From: Candidatus Sulfotelmatobacter sp.
Lineage (GTDB): Bacteria > Acidobacteriota > Terriglobia > Terriglobales > Acidobacteriaceae
DNA length: 64,000 nucleotides
Reading direction: 5' to 3'
Assembly: GCA_025462865.1 (NCBI GenBank)
Contig: JAOAPI010000151.1
Location: forward strand, 96,431 to 160,430
Below are positions 43,117 through 54,938 of this stretch, piece after piece (position 1 is the stretch's first letter; every line of letters begins with the position of its first letter). The notes beneath the pieces were generated by a model. The model saw nothing but the letters and a program-made list of their open reading frames with translations. It did no database searches and was not told the DNA's origin. A program made the position numbers and the translations under genes.

Positions 43117-43518
43117 ATGGACTACCGAGAAATCTTCTGGATGGCCTGTGATTCGACCGAGCAGTTGCGGGCCGAGTACGGCCCGTTTCACACCCGCGCT
43201 GAGGCTGAGGCCGAGGCCCGCAAGCTGGAATTCGGCTACCTGCTGCGATACGAACACCTGTTGGATGAAAACGAAGAGATTCAGGAGGTCCGCTGCATCT
43301 TCCTGGAATTGCCCGGCGCGACTTTTTCTTCTGAGGGTTTCACGGTCAGCCTGCATACCCGGTGTGCCACCTGCGGAGAATCCTCTACGCACGACAAGTC
43401 CTGGCAGGCTGAGGTGTGGGCCGACATCCACGAATTTGAACATTCCCGCCATCGGGTGCGGCTCTTCGAGCATGCCCGCGGCAAGGGGCTGAAGGAAATC
43501 GCCGGCTGGCGCGCATAA
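43117..43518 (+). CDS. Hypothetical protein with one CxxC pair
   Basis: A soluble protein of 133 residues from the ATG at 43117. A TTG at 43021, with AAGGA five bases before it, would add 32 mostly hydrophobic residues and cannot be excluded. The sequence is rich in Glu, Ala and Arg, with an AEAEAEARKLE helix and a CATCGES segment that could bind a metal together with nearby histidines (HEFEHSRHR). No family was recognised. It stands alone and converges on the pgl gene, 19 bp away. Confidence 0.6.
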   Translation: MDYREIFWMACDSTEQLRAEYGPFHTRAEAEAEARKLEFGYLLRYEHLLDENEEIQEVRCIFLELPGATFSSEGFTVSLHTRCATCGESSTHDKSWQAEVWADIHEFEHSRHRVRLFEHARGKGLKEIAGWRA

Positions 43519-43537
43519 TCTTCACGCACTCGTAACG

Positions 43538-44287
43538 TCACCCAGGCGTTGTTAATTGGCTGGCCGCCGCCCGATCCAAAAACCAGATCAGTTTGCCGTT
43601 AGTGGGTTGAACCAGTTTCGAAGGGTATTTCTCGGGTGGCGCGGCGCCTTCGAGAACTTCGCGCAGAACCGCAGCCTTATCGGCGCCACTAACCAGGAAC
43701 GCGACACAACGGGCTGCGTTCAATACCGGCAGAGTGAAAGTAATCCGGTGTGTCTTCATCTTCTCCACCCAGTTTGCTACAACGAGCCGCGATTTCTCAT
43801 GTAATGCCGCTGTCTCGGGGAACAATGACGCGGTATGTCCGTCAGGCCCCATGCCTAGCAGGATCAGATCGAAGCGCGGAAATTGGCCTGGTTCCAAAGC
43901 GAAAAATTTCCGCAGAGTTTGCTCGTAAGCTGCCGCTGCCGCATCGGCATCTGGGTTCTCGGTTGGAACGGGAAAGACGTTGGCCGGTGGAATGGGAACC
44001 TTGGACAGCAGCGCTTCTTTGGCCATGCGATAGTTGCTTTCCGGATCTTCCGGGGCAACATGCCGCTCATCGCCCCAGAAAAAAAACATTTGCGCCCAGG
44101 GCATGGCGCTGGCATTGGCCGCGATCAGCGTGTACAGGTTTTTGGGAGTCGATCCGCCCGAAAGAGCAATTGTGAAGCGACCGCGTTGCGCGACCGCAGT
44201 GGTAGCGGTGCGTATTACTTCCTCGGCGGCCGCCTGAAAAAGATCCTGCGGAGTAGTAAGCCGGCGCAGATCGACGGCCGCGCTCAC
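43538..44287 (-). CDS. pgl: 6-phosphogluconolactonase
   Basis: The protein is about 249 residues from the GTG at 44287, which overlaps the glk stop as GTGA; an upstream GTG at 44329 would overlap glk more deeply. Family motifs are ALSGGSTPKNLY near the N-terminus, the FFWGDERHV segment and the LLGMGPDGHTASLFP motif with the active-site histidine. It hydrolyses 6-phosphogluconolactone to 6-phosphogluconate. It is the last gene of the pentose phosphate operon. Confidence 0.94.
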   Translation of the reverse strand: MSAAVDLRRLTTPQDLFQAAAEEVIRTATTAVAQRGRFTIALSGGSTPKNLYTLIAANASAMPWAQMFFFWGDERHVAPEDPESNYRMAKEALLSKVPIPPANVFPVPTENPDADAAAAAYEQTLRKFFALEPGQFPRFDLILLGMGPDGHTASLFPETAALHEKSRLVVANWVEKMKTHRITFTLPVLNAARCVAFLVSGADKAAVLREVLEGAAPPEKYPSKLVQPTNGKLIWFLDRAAASQLTTPG

Positions 44288-45278
44288 AGCGGTCCTGTCG
44301 CGCCATTGCGGTACTTTGCCGCCGCGCACCGGGCCGCCCCCAGCAGACCAGCTTTCTCGTTGGTAATCACTTTCACGGGAATCGTTTCCAGGAGAGAACG
44401 CAATCGGCCTTTCTCCAAAAAAGCCCGCATAAATAAAGGCCCGGTGAGCTTGGGCAGAATCTTGGGCGAGATTCCGCCGCTGAGAAAGATTCCGCCGGTG
44501 GCCATTGTTTTAAGAGCCAGGTTGCCGGCTTCCGCGCCGTAGACCGAGATCCAGAGATCGAGCGCTTGTTCCGCCAACCGGTTGCTGCCATCCAGCGCAG
44601 CACAAGATATGGCTGCGGCAGCATTTTCGTGTTCCAGTTGCGCCGCAAATTCGACAGGCTCGTCTCCATATCCTTTTCCACGCAAAAATTCGTAGACGCT
44701 GACAAGACCCGGTCCCGACAGCACACGTTCGTAGCTGACGTGCCCGTAGCGGCTCTCCAGATACTGCAACAGCTCCACTTGTAGATTGCCGCGGGGCGCG
44801 AAATCAGCGTGCCCGCCTTCGCAGGCGAAAACCAGATGCTGGCTTCCATTCCAATACAAACCTGCCTGGCCCAATCCCGTTCCCGGAGCGATGACCGCCT
44901 GATTTCCGGTGGAAGGCGGCACCTGGTTCAACGAAACCAGGTCTTGCTGGCCGAGTCCGCCGATACCCCACGCGTTCGCTTCCAGATCATTGATCAACAA
45001 AGTCGCGGGCAAGTGAATCTGCTTTGCCAAGCTGGACTGTTCGATGATCCAGGGAAGATTGGAAGTTTCGACGCGTCCGTTCTGTACCGGACCGGCAATT
45101 CCGAAACAGGCGATGTCGGGAGGGATGGCAGCATCCTGCAAAAACGTCGACACAATTTCGCCGAGTTCGCTGTAATCGCGGCTGGGGAAAATGCGCTCTG
45201 AAATGAGCCGGAGATGGCCATTCTGGGGCTGAAAGTACGCCAGCCGAGCGTTGGTTCCTCCGATATCGCCGGCCAGAA

Positions 45279-45282
<4 letters not shown>
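44284..45282 (-). CDS. glk: Glucokinase
   Basis: A 332-residue ROK-independent, E. coli Glk-type enzyme. The N-terminal phosphate loop is [10 protein letters not shown] (residues 5-14). [12 protein letters not shown] and [11 protein letters not shown] form the substrate and adenosine sites, and [15 protein letters not shown] is the C-terminal family signature. It phosphorylates glucose with ATP to feed Zwf. It overlaps zwf and pgl by 4 bp on either side, so the three enzymes that turn glucose into 6-phosphogluconate are translated as a block. Confidence 0.94.
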
Positions 45283-46820
<1,538 letters not shown>

Positions 46821-46849
46821 GATTCAAGTCCTTAAATTTCGATGAGACG

Positions 46850-47845
46850 CTATGCGCTCTTTTTCTTTGTCGCGCCGGCTTCAACGTGTCCGCCAAATTT
46901 CTGGCGCATCGCGGAAAGCATCTTCTCGGCAAAAGTGTGTTGTTGCCGTGAACGGAAGCGCACGTACAAAGCCGCAGTCAATACATCCGCGGGTACCGCT
47001 TCGTCGAGCGCAGCTTGAATCGTCCAGCGCCCTTCGCCCGAATCCTGCACAAAGCCTTCGTACTCGGAGAGTGTTGGATTTTCCGTCAAAGCCATCGCCG
47101 TCAGGTCCAGCAACCACGAACTGACCACGCTGCCGCGCCGCCAGACCTCGGCTATATCCGGCAAATTTAAATCGTAGCGGATATTTTCCGGCAAATCCTT
47201 GCTGGTGGCGTTCTTGAAAATGTCGAAACCCTCGGCATATGCCTGCATGATTCCGTATTCAATTCCGTTATGCACCATCTTCACAAAATGTCCGGCGCCG
47301 GACGGGCCGCAATGGATATAGCCTTCTTCCGCGGAGCCGCCAAGTTTTTCCCGGCCGGGAGTGCGCGGGATGTCGCCAACGCCCGGAGCCAGCGTCTTGA
47401 AAATTGGATCGAGCCGCCGCACTGCTTCGTCCGGACCGCCAATCATCATGCAGTAACCGCGCTCCAGACCCCAGACCCCGCCGCTGGTTCCTACGTCGAT
47501 ATACTGAATGCCTTTGCTCTTGAGTTGCCCCGCGCGGCGAACGTCATCCTTGAAATAGGAATTGCCGCCATCAATGATGGTATCGCCGGCCTGCATAGAG
47601 TCTGCAAGCTTCTGTACTGTCTGCTCGGTCGGGTCGCCCGCTGGAACCATGACCCACACGGCCCTCGGCGTCTTCAATTTGCTAACCAGATCTTCCAGCG
47701 AAGACGATCCGCCAGCCCCTTCGCCAACCAGCTGCTTCACCGGATCGGTGCTTCGGTCCGCAACCACAAGTTGATGTCCTCCGCGCATGAGGCGGCGCGT
47801 CATATTCGCGCCCATGCGGCCCAGACCTACCATCCCTAATTGCAT
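46850..47845 (-). CDS. gnd: 6-phosphogluconate dehydrogenase, decarboxylating, short form
   Basis: A 331-residue protein from the ATG at 47845, chosen because AAGGAG lies about eight bases upstream. The coenzyme motif is GLGRMGANM (residues 6-14), the substrate site [15 protein letters not shown] (about 115-130) and the catalytic segment [21 protein letters not shown] (Lys and Asn visible, about 177-197). It is much shorter than the usual 470-residue enzyme, matching the YqeC/GntZ-like short class that includes NAD-preferring members. It converts 6-phosphogluconate to ribulose 5-phosphate and CO2. Confidence 0.92.
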   Translation of the reverse strand: MQLGMVGLGRMGANMTRRLMRGGHQLVVADRSTDPVKQLVGEGAGGSSSLEDLVSKLKTPRAVWVMVPAGDPTEQTVQKLADSMQAGDTIIDGGNSYFKDDVRRAGQLKSKGIQYIDVGTSGGVWGLERGYCMMIGGPDEAVRRLDPIFKTLAPGVGDIPRTPGREKLGGSAEEGYIHCGPSGAGHFVKMVHNGIEYGIMQAYAEGFDIFKNATSKDLPENIRYDLNLPDIAEVWRRGSVVSSWLLDLTAMALTENPTLSEYEGFVQDSGEGRWTIQAALDEAVPADVLTAALYVRFRSRQQHTFAEKMLSAMRQKFGGHVEAGATKKKSA

Positions 47846-47912
47846 TCTCTTGCTCCTTAACGGCAGCGCCCACAATGCAGCGCTTAATTTAGTGCAGGCG
47901 TCGCGCAGGTAC

Positions 47913-49634
47913 TTATTCGAGTGCCTTTTGTAGAGCTGTGGTCAGCATTGCCAGTCCCGCTCTTACATCGGGACCCAGATGCACGCGCAACGCTCGCCGC
48001 CCGCGCTCAGCTAGTACCTGGAAATCGCCGCGCGCCTGCGCTGCTTTCACCACGCCGAACGTGAATTTCTGCCCCGGCATCGGCAAGTCCACCGCATCGT
48101 CACAGGTGACCTGCAGAAAAACTCCAGAATTCGGGCCACCTTTATACGCTTGTCCGGTCGAGTGGAGAAACCGCGGACCAAATCCGAGGCAGGTCGCTAC
48201 GTGCTTTTTTCCCCGAACCGCGTGCCGTATCGCCTGCAAGCTCTTTTCGTGCTCAGGGTTCATCTGGATATAGCCGAGTACGGCAAAGTAATCTCCCGCA
48301 TGAATGCGATTCAGGTGCGCCTTAAGATATCCAGTGAGAGATTTATCTCCGGCTGCGGCCGTTGCCAGCGCGGCTGCATTCTTTTCATCCGTGAAGAGCT
48401 TGACTCCGCTGGTTTCCAACACTGGCTTTTCCGGTGGGAGGGAACCGGTTTTTTCGTACTCCGACGTAAGGTTCCGGGTGGCGATTTTGCTCGCTTCCAC
48501 GTCTGGCTGGTTGAAAGCGTTAATTCCAAGAATAGAACCCGCAACCGCGGTGGCAATTTCCCAGCGAAAAAATTCTGCGCCCAGGTCGTACACATCGGCC
48601 ATGGAGATGCGCACAACAGGATGCCCGGCCTGTTCGAGCGCCGTTACTTTTGCGTCGATTGCAACATCACTTCCGTGCTCAGTGTGAATGTAAGCGAACA
48701 GGCGATCGCTGCCGTATATTTCAGGAGCGGCAAGCTCCTCGCGGTCCACCGGAATGATGCCCTTTCCAAGTTTTCCCGTAGACTCCGCCAGCAACTGCTC
48801 GAGCCATGCGCCCAGGTCTGAAATATCGGGAGAAGTAATGATGGTCACCTTGTCGCGGCCGCTCTGCGCGGCTGTGCCGAGAATAATCCCCAGAACGGCT
48901 CCGGGATTTTCCGCGACCGGCGCCGAAGCGCCGCAGGCACGAACCATTTCCTGCGTGCGGTCGAGAAACTTCTTTGTGTCGATGCCGATAATGGCCGCAG
49001 GCACCATGCCGAAATTTGAGAGCGCTGAATAGCGCCCGCCGATGGAGGCCCGTCCAAAGAAAATATGACGGAAATGATCAGCTTCCGCCACCTTTTGCAT
49101 CTTCGAGCCGGGATCGGTGATTGCAATGAAGTGGCTGCCGGCCTTATCTGCACCCACCGCCTGCTTTGTGCGTTCAAAAAAATATTGCTTGAAAATGTTG
49201 GGTTCGAGCGTGCTGCCCGACTTGCTGGAAACAATGAAGAGTGTGCGGTTGATATCGATTTTATTCTCGAAGGCCTTCACCTGCGCGGGATCCGTGGAAT
49301 CAAGCACGTGAAGATCGGGATAGCCGGCAGTCTTTCCGAAAGTTATACGCAGGACTTCAGGACACAAGCTTGAGCCGCCCATCCCGAGGAGAAGAACATC
49401 CTTGAAACCCGCGCTCCAAACTTCTTTGGCAAGATTTCGCAACTCGATCGGATGGGCGATTTGTTCATCGGTAATATCTAACCAGCCCAGCCATTTGTCC
49501 TCGTCATCGTTGGTCCAAAGCGATGCATCGCGCTGCCAAAGTCGCTGCATCTTGCCGCCGGACTGCCACTCTCCGACGGTTGCTTTTACCGCGGCGGCCA
49601 GCGTTTCCGGCAGCGAAGATTTCAAACGGCTCAC
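47913..49634 (-). CDS. pgi: Glucose-6-phosphate isomerase (homologous to the isomerase half of transaldolase/isomerase fusions)
   Basis: A 573-residue protein with a GTG start overlapping the tal stop as GTGA. SIS-domain motifs are [15 protein letters not shown] (about 82-96), [12 protein letters not shown] (about 131-142) and the [17 protein letters not shown] segment. It resembles the C-terminal half of bifunctional transaldolase/glucose-6-phosphate isomerase proteins more than E. coli Pgi, whose SerAsnGly-type signatures are not apparent. It interconverts glucose 6-phosphate and fructose 6-phosphate, closing the pentose cycle. Confidence 0.92.
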   Translation of the reverse strand: MSRLKSSLPETLAAAVKATVGEWQSGGKMQRLWQRDASLWTNDDEDKWLGWLDITDEQIAHPIELRNLAKEVWSAGFKDVLLLGMGGSSLCPEVLRITFGKTAGYPDLHVLDSTDPAQVKAFENKIDINRTLFIVSSKSGSTLEPNIFKQYFFERTKQAVGADKAGSHFIAITDPGSKMQKVAEADHFRHIFFGRASIGGRYSALSNFGMVPAAIIGIDTKKFLDRTQEMVRACGASAPVAENPGAVLGIILGTAAQSGRDKVTIITSPDISDLGAWLEQLLAESTGKLGKGIIPVDREELAAPEIYGSDRLFAYIHTEHGSDVAIDAKVTALEQAGHPVVRISMADVYDLGAEFFRWEIATAVAGSILGINAFNQPDVEASKIATRNLTSEYEKTGSLPPEKPVLETSGVKLFTDEKNAAALATAAAGDKSLTGYLKAHLNRIHAGDYFAVLGYIQMNPEHEKSLQAIRHAVRGKKHVATCLGFGPRFLHSTGQAYKGGPNSGVFLQVTCDDAVDLPMPGQKFTFGVVKAAQARGDFQVLAERGRRALRVHLGPDVRAGLAMLTTALQKALE

Positions 49635-50803
49635 GCTTTCTGTCCTTTTTGCTGAATACTTTTCTCGACCGCCGCCAGCAGCTTTTGGAAGGCATCGGCA
49701 AACAGCTTCACCCCGTCGGTGGTCAACTTGGCCGTAACTTCTTTGATCGAGATACCGGCTTTCGCCAGATCGTCCATAACCTTCTGCGCGGCCGGCACAT
49801 TTTCGGTAAGACTATTCCGAACCCGTCCATGATCGCGAAATGCATCGACCGTTGCCGGTGGCATGGTGTCGACCGTGTCAGGGCCGATCAGTTCCTCCAC
49901 ATACATGACGTCACGATAAGCAGGATTCTTCGTGCTGGTGCTCGCCCATAGCACACGCTGAGTCTGGGCTCCTTTCGCCGCGAGCGCGTCCCAGCGCGAT
50001 CCGCTGAAAATGCCCTGATATCGCTGGTAGGTCAGCTTCCCATTCGCGATTGCAACTTTGCCCTTCAGATTTTTTAGCAGCGCCTGCTTTTGCGTATCGG
50101 TTTCTGTCTTCAGCTTATCGTCGATCATGGAATCCACCAGCGTGTCGATGCGGCTGATGAAGAAACTGGCTACGCTTGCCATTTTATTGAGATCGCCACC
50201 ACGCTTCGCCAGATCTTCCAGTCCGGCGATGTATGCTTCGGCAACCTTCTCATAAACTTCCTGCGCGAAAAGCAAAGTCACATTGATGTTGATTCCTTCG
50301 CCAATCAACTGTCGAATGGCGGGCAGCCCTTCCGCGGTGCCAGGAACTTTGATCATCACATTCTCGCGATTCACGGCCTTCCACAAGCGGTGGGCTTCGT
50401 CGATGGTTTCTTGCGTTTTCAGCGCGAGCAGCGGAGAAACTTCCAGGCTGACGTAACCATCGCGAAACTTCGACTGTTCATACACCGGCCGCAGAATGTC
50501 GGCAGCGCCTTGAATGTCGCGGATGGCGATTTGTTCATAGCGTGCGGTCGCATCCAGGTCCTGCCGCGAAGCCAGCGACTTCAACATGTCGTCGTAGAGC
50601 GAACTGTCAGCGATTGCCTTCTCAAAAATAGACGGATTCGACGTCATCCCGCGAAGCCCGTCCTCCTCAATCAGTTTCTTCAGGCCGCCGCCTGTGAGGA
50701 GATCGCGCCGGATGTAATCCAGCCACATCGACTGGCCGTAACTGAGCAATGCTTTTAGGGGATTTGTGGCTTTTGAGGTTTCCAATATTCCAGTTGGCTG
50801 CAT
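49631..50803 (-). CDS. tal: Transaldolase
   Basis: A 390-residue protein of the long TAL class. MTSNPSIFEKAI (about 53-64) is the family signature, and the Schiff-base lysine lies in VMIKVPGTAEGLPAI (about 149-163). The C-terminal KNPAYRDVMYVEELIGPDTV segment is characteristic of the class found in fused transaldolase/isomerase proteins. It transfers dihydroxyacetone units between sugar phosphates. It lies 93 bp after tkt and overlaps pgi by 4 bp. Confidence 0.95.
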   Translation of the reverse strand: MQPTGILETSKATNPLKALLSYGQSMWLDYIRRDLLTGGGLKKLIEEDGLRGMTSNPSIFEKAIADSSLYDDMLKSLASRQDLDATARYEQIAIRDIQGAADILRPVYEQSKFRDGYVSLEVSPLLALKTQETIDEAHRLWKAVNRENVMIKVPGTAEGLPAIRQLIGEGININVTLLFAQEVYEKVAEAYIAGLEDLAKRGGDLNKMASVASFFISRIDTLVDSMIDDKLKTETDTQKQALLKNLKGKVAIANGKLTYQRYQGIFSGSRWDALAAKGAQTQRVLWASTSTKNPAYRDVMYVEELIGPDTVDTMPPATVDAFRDHGRVRNSLTENVPAAQKVMDDLAKAGISIKEVTAKLTTDGVKLFADAFQKLLAAVEKSIQQKGQKA

Positions 50804-50896
50804 AATGATTTCTCCCTGATGAATCGACGGCGGACGTCGTTTTTTCTGACGTTGAGCGACCCTTCCTGATTTCCTAGAGAAGGAAATAAATCGCTG

Positions 50897-52978
50897 TTAC
50901 TTATCCGCGATTGCTTTACGCGCTTCTGCAACAACCGCATCTGCGGTGAATCCGAAAAACTTCAGCAAGTCTTTTAGCGGAGCCGACGCCCCGAAGCGGT
51001 GCATCCCAATTTTTCGTCCCTTGAGGCCCACATACCGCTCCCAGCCGAAAGTGGAAGCCATTTCCACTGAAACTCTTGCCGTCACTGCCGGCGGGAAGAC
51101 GCTCTCTTTATAAGCCGCATCCTGGCGCTCAAAAATTTCCCACGATGGCATGCTGACCACTCGGGCCTGAATTCCTTCCGCCTTGAGCTTTTCGTAGGCT
51201 TCAACACAAAGCGAAACCTCGCTGCCTGTCCCCATCAAGATGACATCAGGCTTGCCTCCGGGAGCGTCGGCGAGAATGTACGCCCCCTTCGCTGTGCCCG
51301 AGGCTGCGCCGAACTTCGTGCGATCAAAAGTCGGCAGCGCTTGCCTTGTCAGAACCAACACCACGGGCTGATGTTGCAACTGCGCAATAATCTTCCACGC
51401 TTCCACCACTTCATTAGCGTCACCGGGACGAAGGACAATCAGATTCGGCATGGCACGTAACGACGCCAACTGCTCAATCGGCTGATGGGTTGGCCCATCT
51501 TCTCCCACGCCGATTGAATCATGGGTATAAATAAAAATGGAGGGAGCTTCCATGAGGGCAGCAAGCCGGATGCTGGCCCGCATGTAGTCGCTGAAATTAA
51601 AGAATGTGGCACCGAACGCGCGAATCCCTGACACGGTGAGCCCATTCACACTGGCGCCCATTACGTGCTCGCGCACCCCAAAGTGCAGATTGCGTCCAGC
51701 ATAACTGCCCGCTTGAAAATCTCCCGCACCTTGAAATTTCAAAGTCGTTTTATTGGATGTAGCCAGGTCAGCCGATCCACCGATGAGCCACGGAATATTT
51801 TCCGCCAGCGCATTCAATACTTTTCCTGAACTCTCACGCGTAGCCACTCCCTTGGCGTCTGCAGGAAACGTAGGCAGCTTCTTATCCCAGGCATCCGGAA
51901 GTTGCCGGCGCTCCATGCGGTGCAGCCGGTCGGCTAGTTCCGGGTATTTTTGCGAGTACTCTGCAAACATTTTCACCCACTGCGCGCGCGCGTCATGCCC
52001 GCGCTTTCCAATTCCATCATGGAAGTGTTCGCGCACACCCTCGGGCACCAGAAACTTCGCATCTTCCGGCCAGCCGTAAAATTTCTTTACCAGCCGCACT
52101 TCCTCTTCGCCGAGAGGTTCTCCGTGCGCTGCATTCGTGTCTTGCTTATTCGGCGATCCATAGCCGATGTGGGTGTCCACGATAATCAACGTGGGACGAT
52201 CAGTAGTTTTCTGAAAGACTTCAAAGGCTCGGCCCAGCATCTCGAGATCGTTGGCATCGGCTACGCGAGTTACATTCCATCCGTAGCCGATAAAGCGCGT
52301 CGCGACGTCTTCGCTGAAAGACCAATTGGCCGGGCCATCCAAGGTGATGTTGTTGTGGTCGTAGATCCAGCAGAGATTTGAAAGCTTGAGATGTCCGGCA
52401 AGGGACGCGGCTTCGCCTCCAATCCCTTCCATCAGGTCGCCATCGGAGCACATTGCATAAATGTTGTAGCTGAAGACTTCAAAATTGGGCCGGTTGAAAT
52501 TTGCTGCCAGCCATTTGCTCCCGATGGCCATTCCCAAACTATTTCCCACCCCTTGGCCGAGGGGTCCGGTTGTAGTCTCTACGCCAGTAGTGACGTACGA
52601 TTCGGGATGCCCCGGAGTGCGGCTCCCCAATTGCCGGAAGCGCTTGATCTCCTCCATCGGTACTGCAAGCTCTTTCAGAACTTCGCCATTCTCAGCGACT
52701 TCACGAACGCCTGAAAGATGCAGCATCGCGTACAGCAGCATCGAGGCATGGCCGTTTGACAGCACAAAACGGTCGCGGTTCAGCCACTTTGGATCTTCGG
52801 GGTCGTAACGCAGAAATTCCTGCCACAGGCAATATGTGACCGGCGCCAAGCCCATGGGCGCGCCCGGATGCCCGCTATTGGCCTGCTGTACCGCGTCGAT
52901 CGCCAGGGTCCTGATCGTGTTGATGGACAGCGTGTCCAGTTGCTTGCCGGTTACCAACGCCTGTTCACTCGCTACCAT
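50897..52978 (-). CDS. tkt: Transketolase
   Basis: A 693-residue thiamine-diphosphate enzyme. The N-terminal NSGHPGAPMG and SNGHASMLLYA segments, and GDGDLMEG-type motif SDGDLMEGIGGEAAS (about 180-195) with the Mg-binding NNITLDG, define the PP domain. The pyrimidine domain contains HDSIGVGEDGPTHQPIEQL (about 490-508). It moves two-carbon ketol units between sugar phosphates. It is the first gene of the seven-gene pentose phosphate operon, so the promoter should be in the 180 bp upstream (52979-53159). Confidence 0.96.
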   Translation of the reverse strand: MVASEQALVTGKQLDTLSINTIRTLAIDAVQQANSGHPGAPMGLAPVTYCLWQEFLRYDPEDPKWLNRDRFVLSNGHASMLLYAMLHLSGVREVAENGEVLKELAVPMEEIKRFRQLGSRTPGHPESYVTTGVETTTGPLGQGVGNSLGMAIGSKWLAANFNRPNFEVFSYNIYAMCSDGDLMEGIGGEAASLAGHLKLSNLCWIYDHNNITLDGPANWSFSEDVATRFIGYGWNVTRVADANDLEMLGRAFEVFQKTTDRPTLIIVDTHIGYGSPNKQDTNAAHGEPLGEEEVRLVKKFYGWPEDAKFLVPEGVREHFHDGIGKRGHDARAQWVKMFAEYSQKYPELADRLHRMERRQLPDAWDKKLPTFPADAKGVATRESSGKVLNALAENIPWLIGGSADLATSNKTTLKFQGAGDFQAGSYAGRNLHFGVREHVMGASVNGLTVSGIRAFGATFFNFSDYMRASIRLAALMEAPSIFIYTHDSIGVGEDGPTHQPIEQLASLRAMPNLIVLRPGDANEVVEAWKIIAQLQHQPVVLVLTRQALPTFDRTKFGAASGTAKGAYILADAPGGKPDVILMGTGSEVSLCVEAYEKLKAEGIQARVVSMPSWEIFERQDAAYKESVFPPAVTARVSVEMASTFGWERYVGLKGRKIGMHRFGASAPLKDLLKFFGFTADAVVAEARKAIADK

Positions 52979-53159
52979 GCGATGAGCGCTCCTTCGAGAA
53001 AAACTTAGTCTTTCCGCTGGCCTCAGTTTATTAGAGTTCCCAGGACAGAAAGGGTTTCAGGCACGCCCCGAGTGTATCAATTTTCGCGCGCGCCCATGTC
53101 GCGGGACCTGTGAAAATTGAAAGAGTTCTTTAGGGAAGCGAGGGAGGCCAAAGAAGGAC

Positions 53160-53813
53160 TTACTTCAACAGCTGGAGATAACTGTTCTCGCTTTTTGCGG
53201 CTTTGGTGGTGTCCTGAACGTAGCGAAGAAATTGGCGGAGATTCTCTTTTTCGGCGGAGACCAGAGTGGAGAACCGAATACGTACTCCCAGAGCAGGCGC
53301 GCTGCGAGTGACCACCCCGTTCAGTGCAAGGCCCTTCACCCAAATCTTGCCGCTGGCGATCCAAAGTCCGATTTCGACCTTCGAGCCGCTGCTTATGTGG
53401 GCGGCAGTTTCTACCTGGCATCCGCCCAGGCTGGTGTTAGACAGATTTCCCCAGAGCGGAGCTGCGGCATCGTTAACGTGCAGCTCGACGGCCACAAAAC
53501 ACTTAATTCTAGGATGCTGCCGTCGATCCTGTGCCCAAGTTGTGCTAAAAATATCCGGCTCGAAAGGAGGAGTCGCCGAGGGCAACGTGGCCTGCGGTCC
53601 CGGCACGATTGTCTCTTTCGTAAGGCCGCCCTTATCCGGATTTCTGGAAGCCTTATGTTTGATCTCGCGCATGGCAGCCAGCAGCGCTTCTTCCCGGCGC
53701 TCTGGAGGAGCATCGCGATAAGTTTGCAGGAGTGTTCCAATGTTGCGTGCCAGGTCCGGATCGGCCAGCAAACCCGTCCAGTCTGTTCCCGCGATGGGCT
53801 TGGCGTTACTCAT
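53160..53813 (-). CDS. PilZ-domain protein
   Basis: A 217-residue soluble protein. The C-terminal half (about 118-205) is a PilZ domain with the RxxxR-type arginine motif (DRRQHPRIK) and the NTSLGGCQ segment, the form of the (D/N)xSxxG cyclic-di-GMP motif. The N-terminal 110 residues are mostly helical with an EERREEALLAAMRE-like segment (PERREEALLAAMREIKH) and no known domain. The N-terminal helix resembles part of the zinc-ribbon protein at 32628 (PEKRAQAVSDLIHELK). It probably responds to cyclic di-GMP; the target is unknown. Confidence 0.8.
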   Translation of the reverse strand: MSNAKPIAGTDWTGLLADPDLARNIGTLLQTYRDAPPERREEALLAAMREIKHKASRNPDKGGLTKETIVPGPQATLPSATPPFEPDIFSTTWAQDRRQHPRIKCFVAVELHVNDAAAPLWGNLSNTSLGGCQVETAAHISSGSKVEIGLWIASGKIWVKGLALNGVVTRSAPALGVRIRFSTLVSAEKENLRQFLRYVQDTTKAAKSENSYLQLLK

Positions 53814-53954
53814 TAACTGGTATGTGGTTCATTTTGCGAACAACTCCCCGGCGTCAGCTTGAAGTATGGGTAACCGGCTCACAAGATGACTGAAGTCATT
53901 TCCTTATGTGTTCCAGCAGCATCTCCAGTATGTGAGCTACGTCTTCGTACGACT

Positions 53955-54317
53955 TCAGTCTATCCTCTGCAGGTTCTTGAGGTAGGCTCGCAGCGTTTCT
54001 TGCTTTTCGACTGGAAGCGACAGGAATTCAAAGCCATAGTGGTATCCGCGACGAAAGCGGAGAACTGCTCGCAGTTCCCACGCAGACATCCCCGGAAGTG
54101 TGAAGCCTAAGCTCGCCACTTCTCCCACATTTAACTCCGTCGCAAGCACAATACCGATTCCAGCTTCGGACAGATCCCTGCAATGTCCCTCAACTTCCTG
54201 ATATCGATTACCTAGAAGGATTGTGACGGCGACGTGGAAGTCGCCTCGGAAACGCGGATGCCGCCTTCGGCGCCGCTCGGCTTGGTTGGTTGCGGTTTTT
54301 GGAGTTGAGGCGGGCAT
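53955..54317 (-). CDS. Single-domain PilZ protein
   Basis: A protein of about 120 residues from the ATG at 54317; a TTG five codons upstream is the alternative. It consists of one PilZ domain with the basic RRRRRHPRFR motif (about 15-24) and DLSEAGIGI (about 52-60), which fit a cyclic-di-GMP-binding PilZ domain. The end of the gene carries one arm of a 10-bp repeat also found at 53888. It is probably co-transcribed with the TonB-C gene 33 bp upstream. Receptors of this kind act by protein contact; the partner cannot be told. Confidence 0.82.
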   Translation of the reverse strand: MPASTPKTATNQAERRRRRHPRFRGDFHVAVTILLGNRYQEVEGHCRDLSEAGIGIVLATELNVGEVASLGFTLPGMSAWELRAVLRFRRGYHYGFEFLSLPVEKQETLRAYLKNLQRID

Positions 54318-54350
54318 GGGTGGACGTTCCAATTGGCTTGACCAATGCTG

Positions 54351-54698
54351 CTAGTGAGCCTCAAAGATGAGCTGAAGAACCTCCGTAGTTGGAGCCGACG
54401 TTGTTTCAAATTTCCACTTGCGAACGGCGTCAGTAGCCGATTCAATCAATACCGGATTTCCTCCTAACGCCCGCGCGGACTTGACCGCACCGTTTCCTCC
54501 AACCACGACTTCCAGCTTGACGACTCCCCCTACGTGCATTCGCCTCGCGATGTCCGGATAAACTGGATCAATTCTTGTGACTATCCTTCGTTCCGGATGG
54601 TTTGGCTTCTGACCGCTAACCGCCTGAGAAAACACAGCGGTACACGTTGATAACACCACGATAAGGACGACTACTCGACGGATGAGGGGATAGACCAT
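54351..54698 (-). CDS. Small TonB C-terminal domain protein
   Basis: A 115-residue protein with an N-terminal export or anchor segment (VVVLIVVLSTCTAVFSQ) and a TonB C-terminal domain (about 38-113, DPVYPDIARRMHVGGVVKLEV and VRKWKFE). It lacks the Pro-rich spacer and separate anchor of ordinary TonB. It may be secreted into the periplasm as a free TonB-C module. Such short TonB-C proteins are common in Acidobacteriota and have no proven function. No ExbB/ExbD genes are near. Confidence 0.8.
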   Translation of the reverse strand: MVYPLIRRVVVLIVVLSTCTAVFSQAVSGQKPNHPERRIVTRIDPVYPDIARRMHVGGVVKLEVVVGGNGAVKSARALGGNPVLIESATDAVRKWKFETTSAPTTEVLQLIFEAH

Positions 54699-54938
54699 TC
54701 CTTCTTCACTGTATCGGCAGTCTCTGCTGGCAGGGAAGGTATCTTAAGTAACGACTGCGGTCCAATCTGGCTTGTAAATCGCGAAATCAGGAGCCTGCTT
54801 TTGGGCTGGACGGCCTGTGGGCTTTTGGCAAAATTTATGTGCGCAAAGAGCTTCCGATGCATCCAAGACCCAATCGAAGAGCGTTCCGTTTTTGCATCGC
54901 GCGGTGCGCCTTTCGAATCAATAGTCTGACGATGTGTT

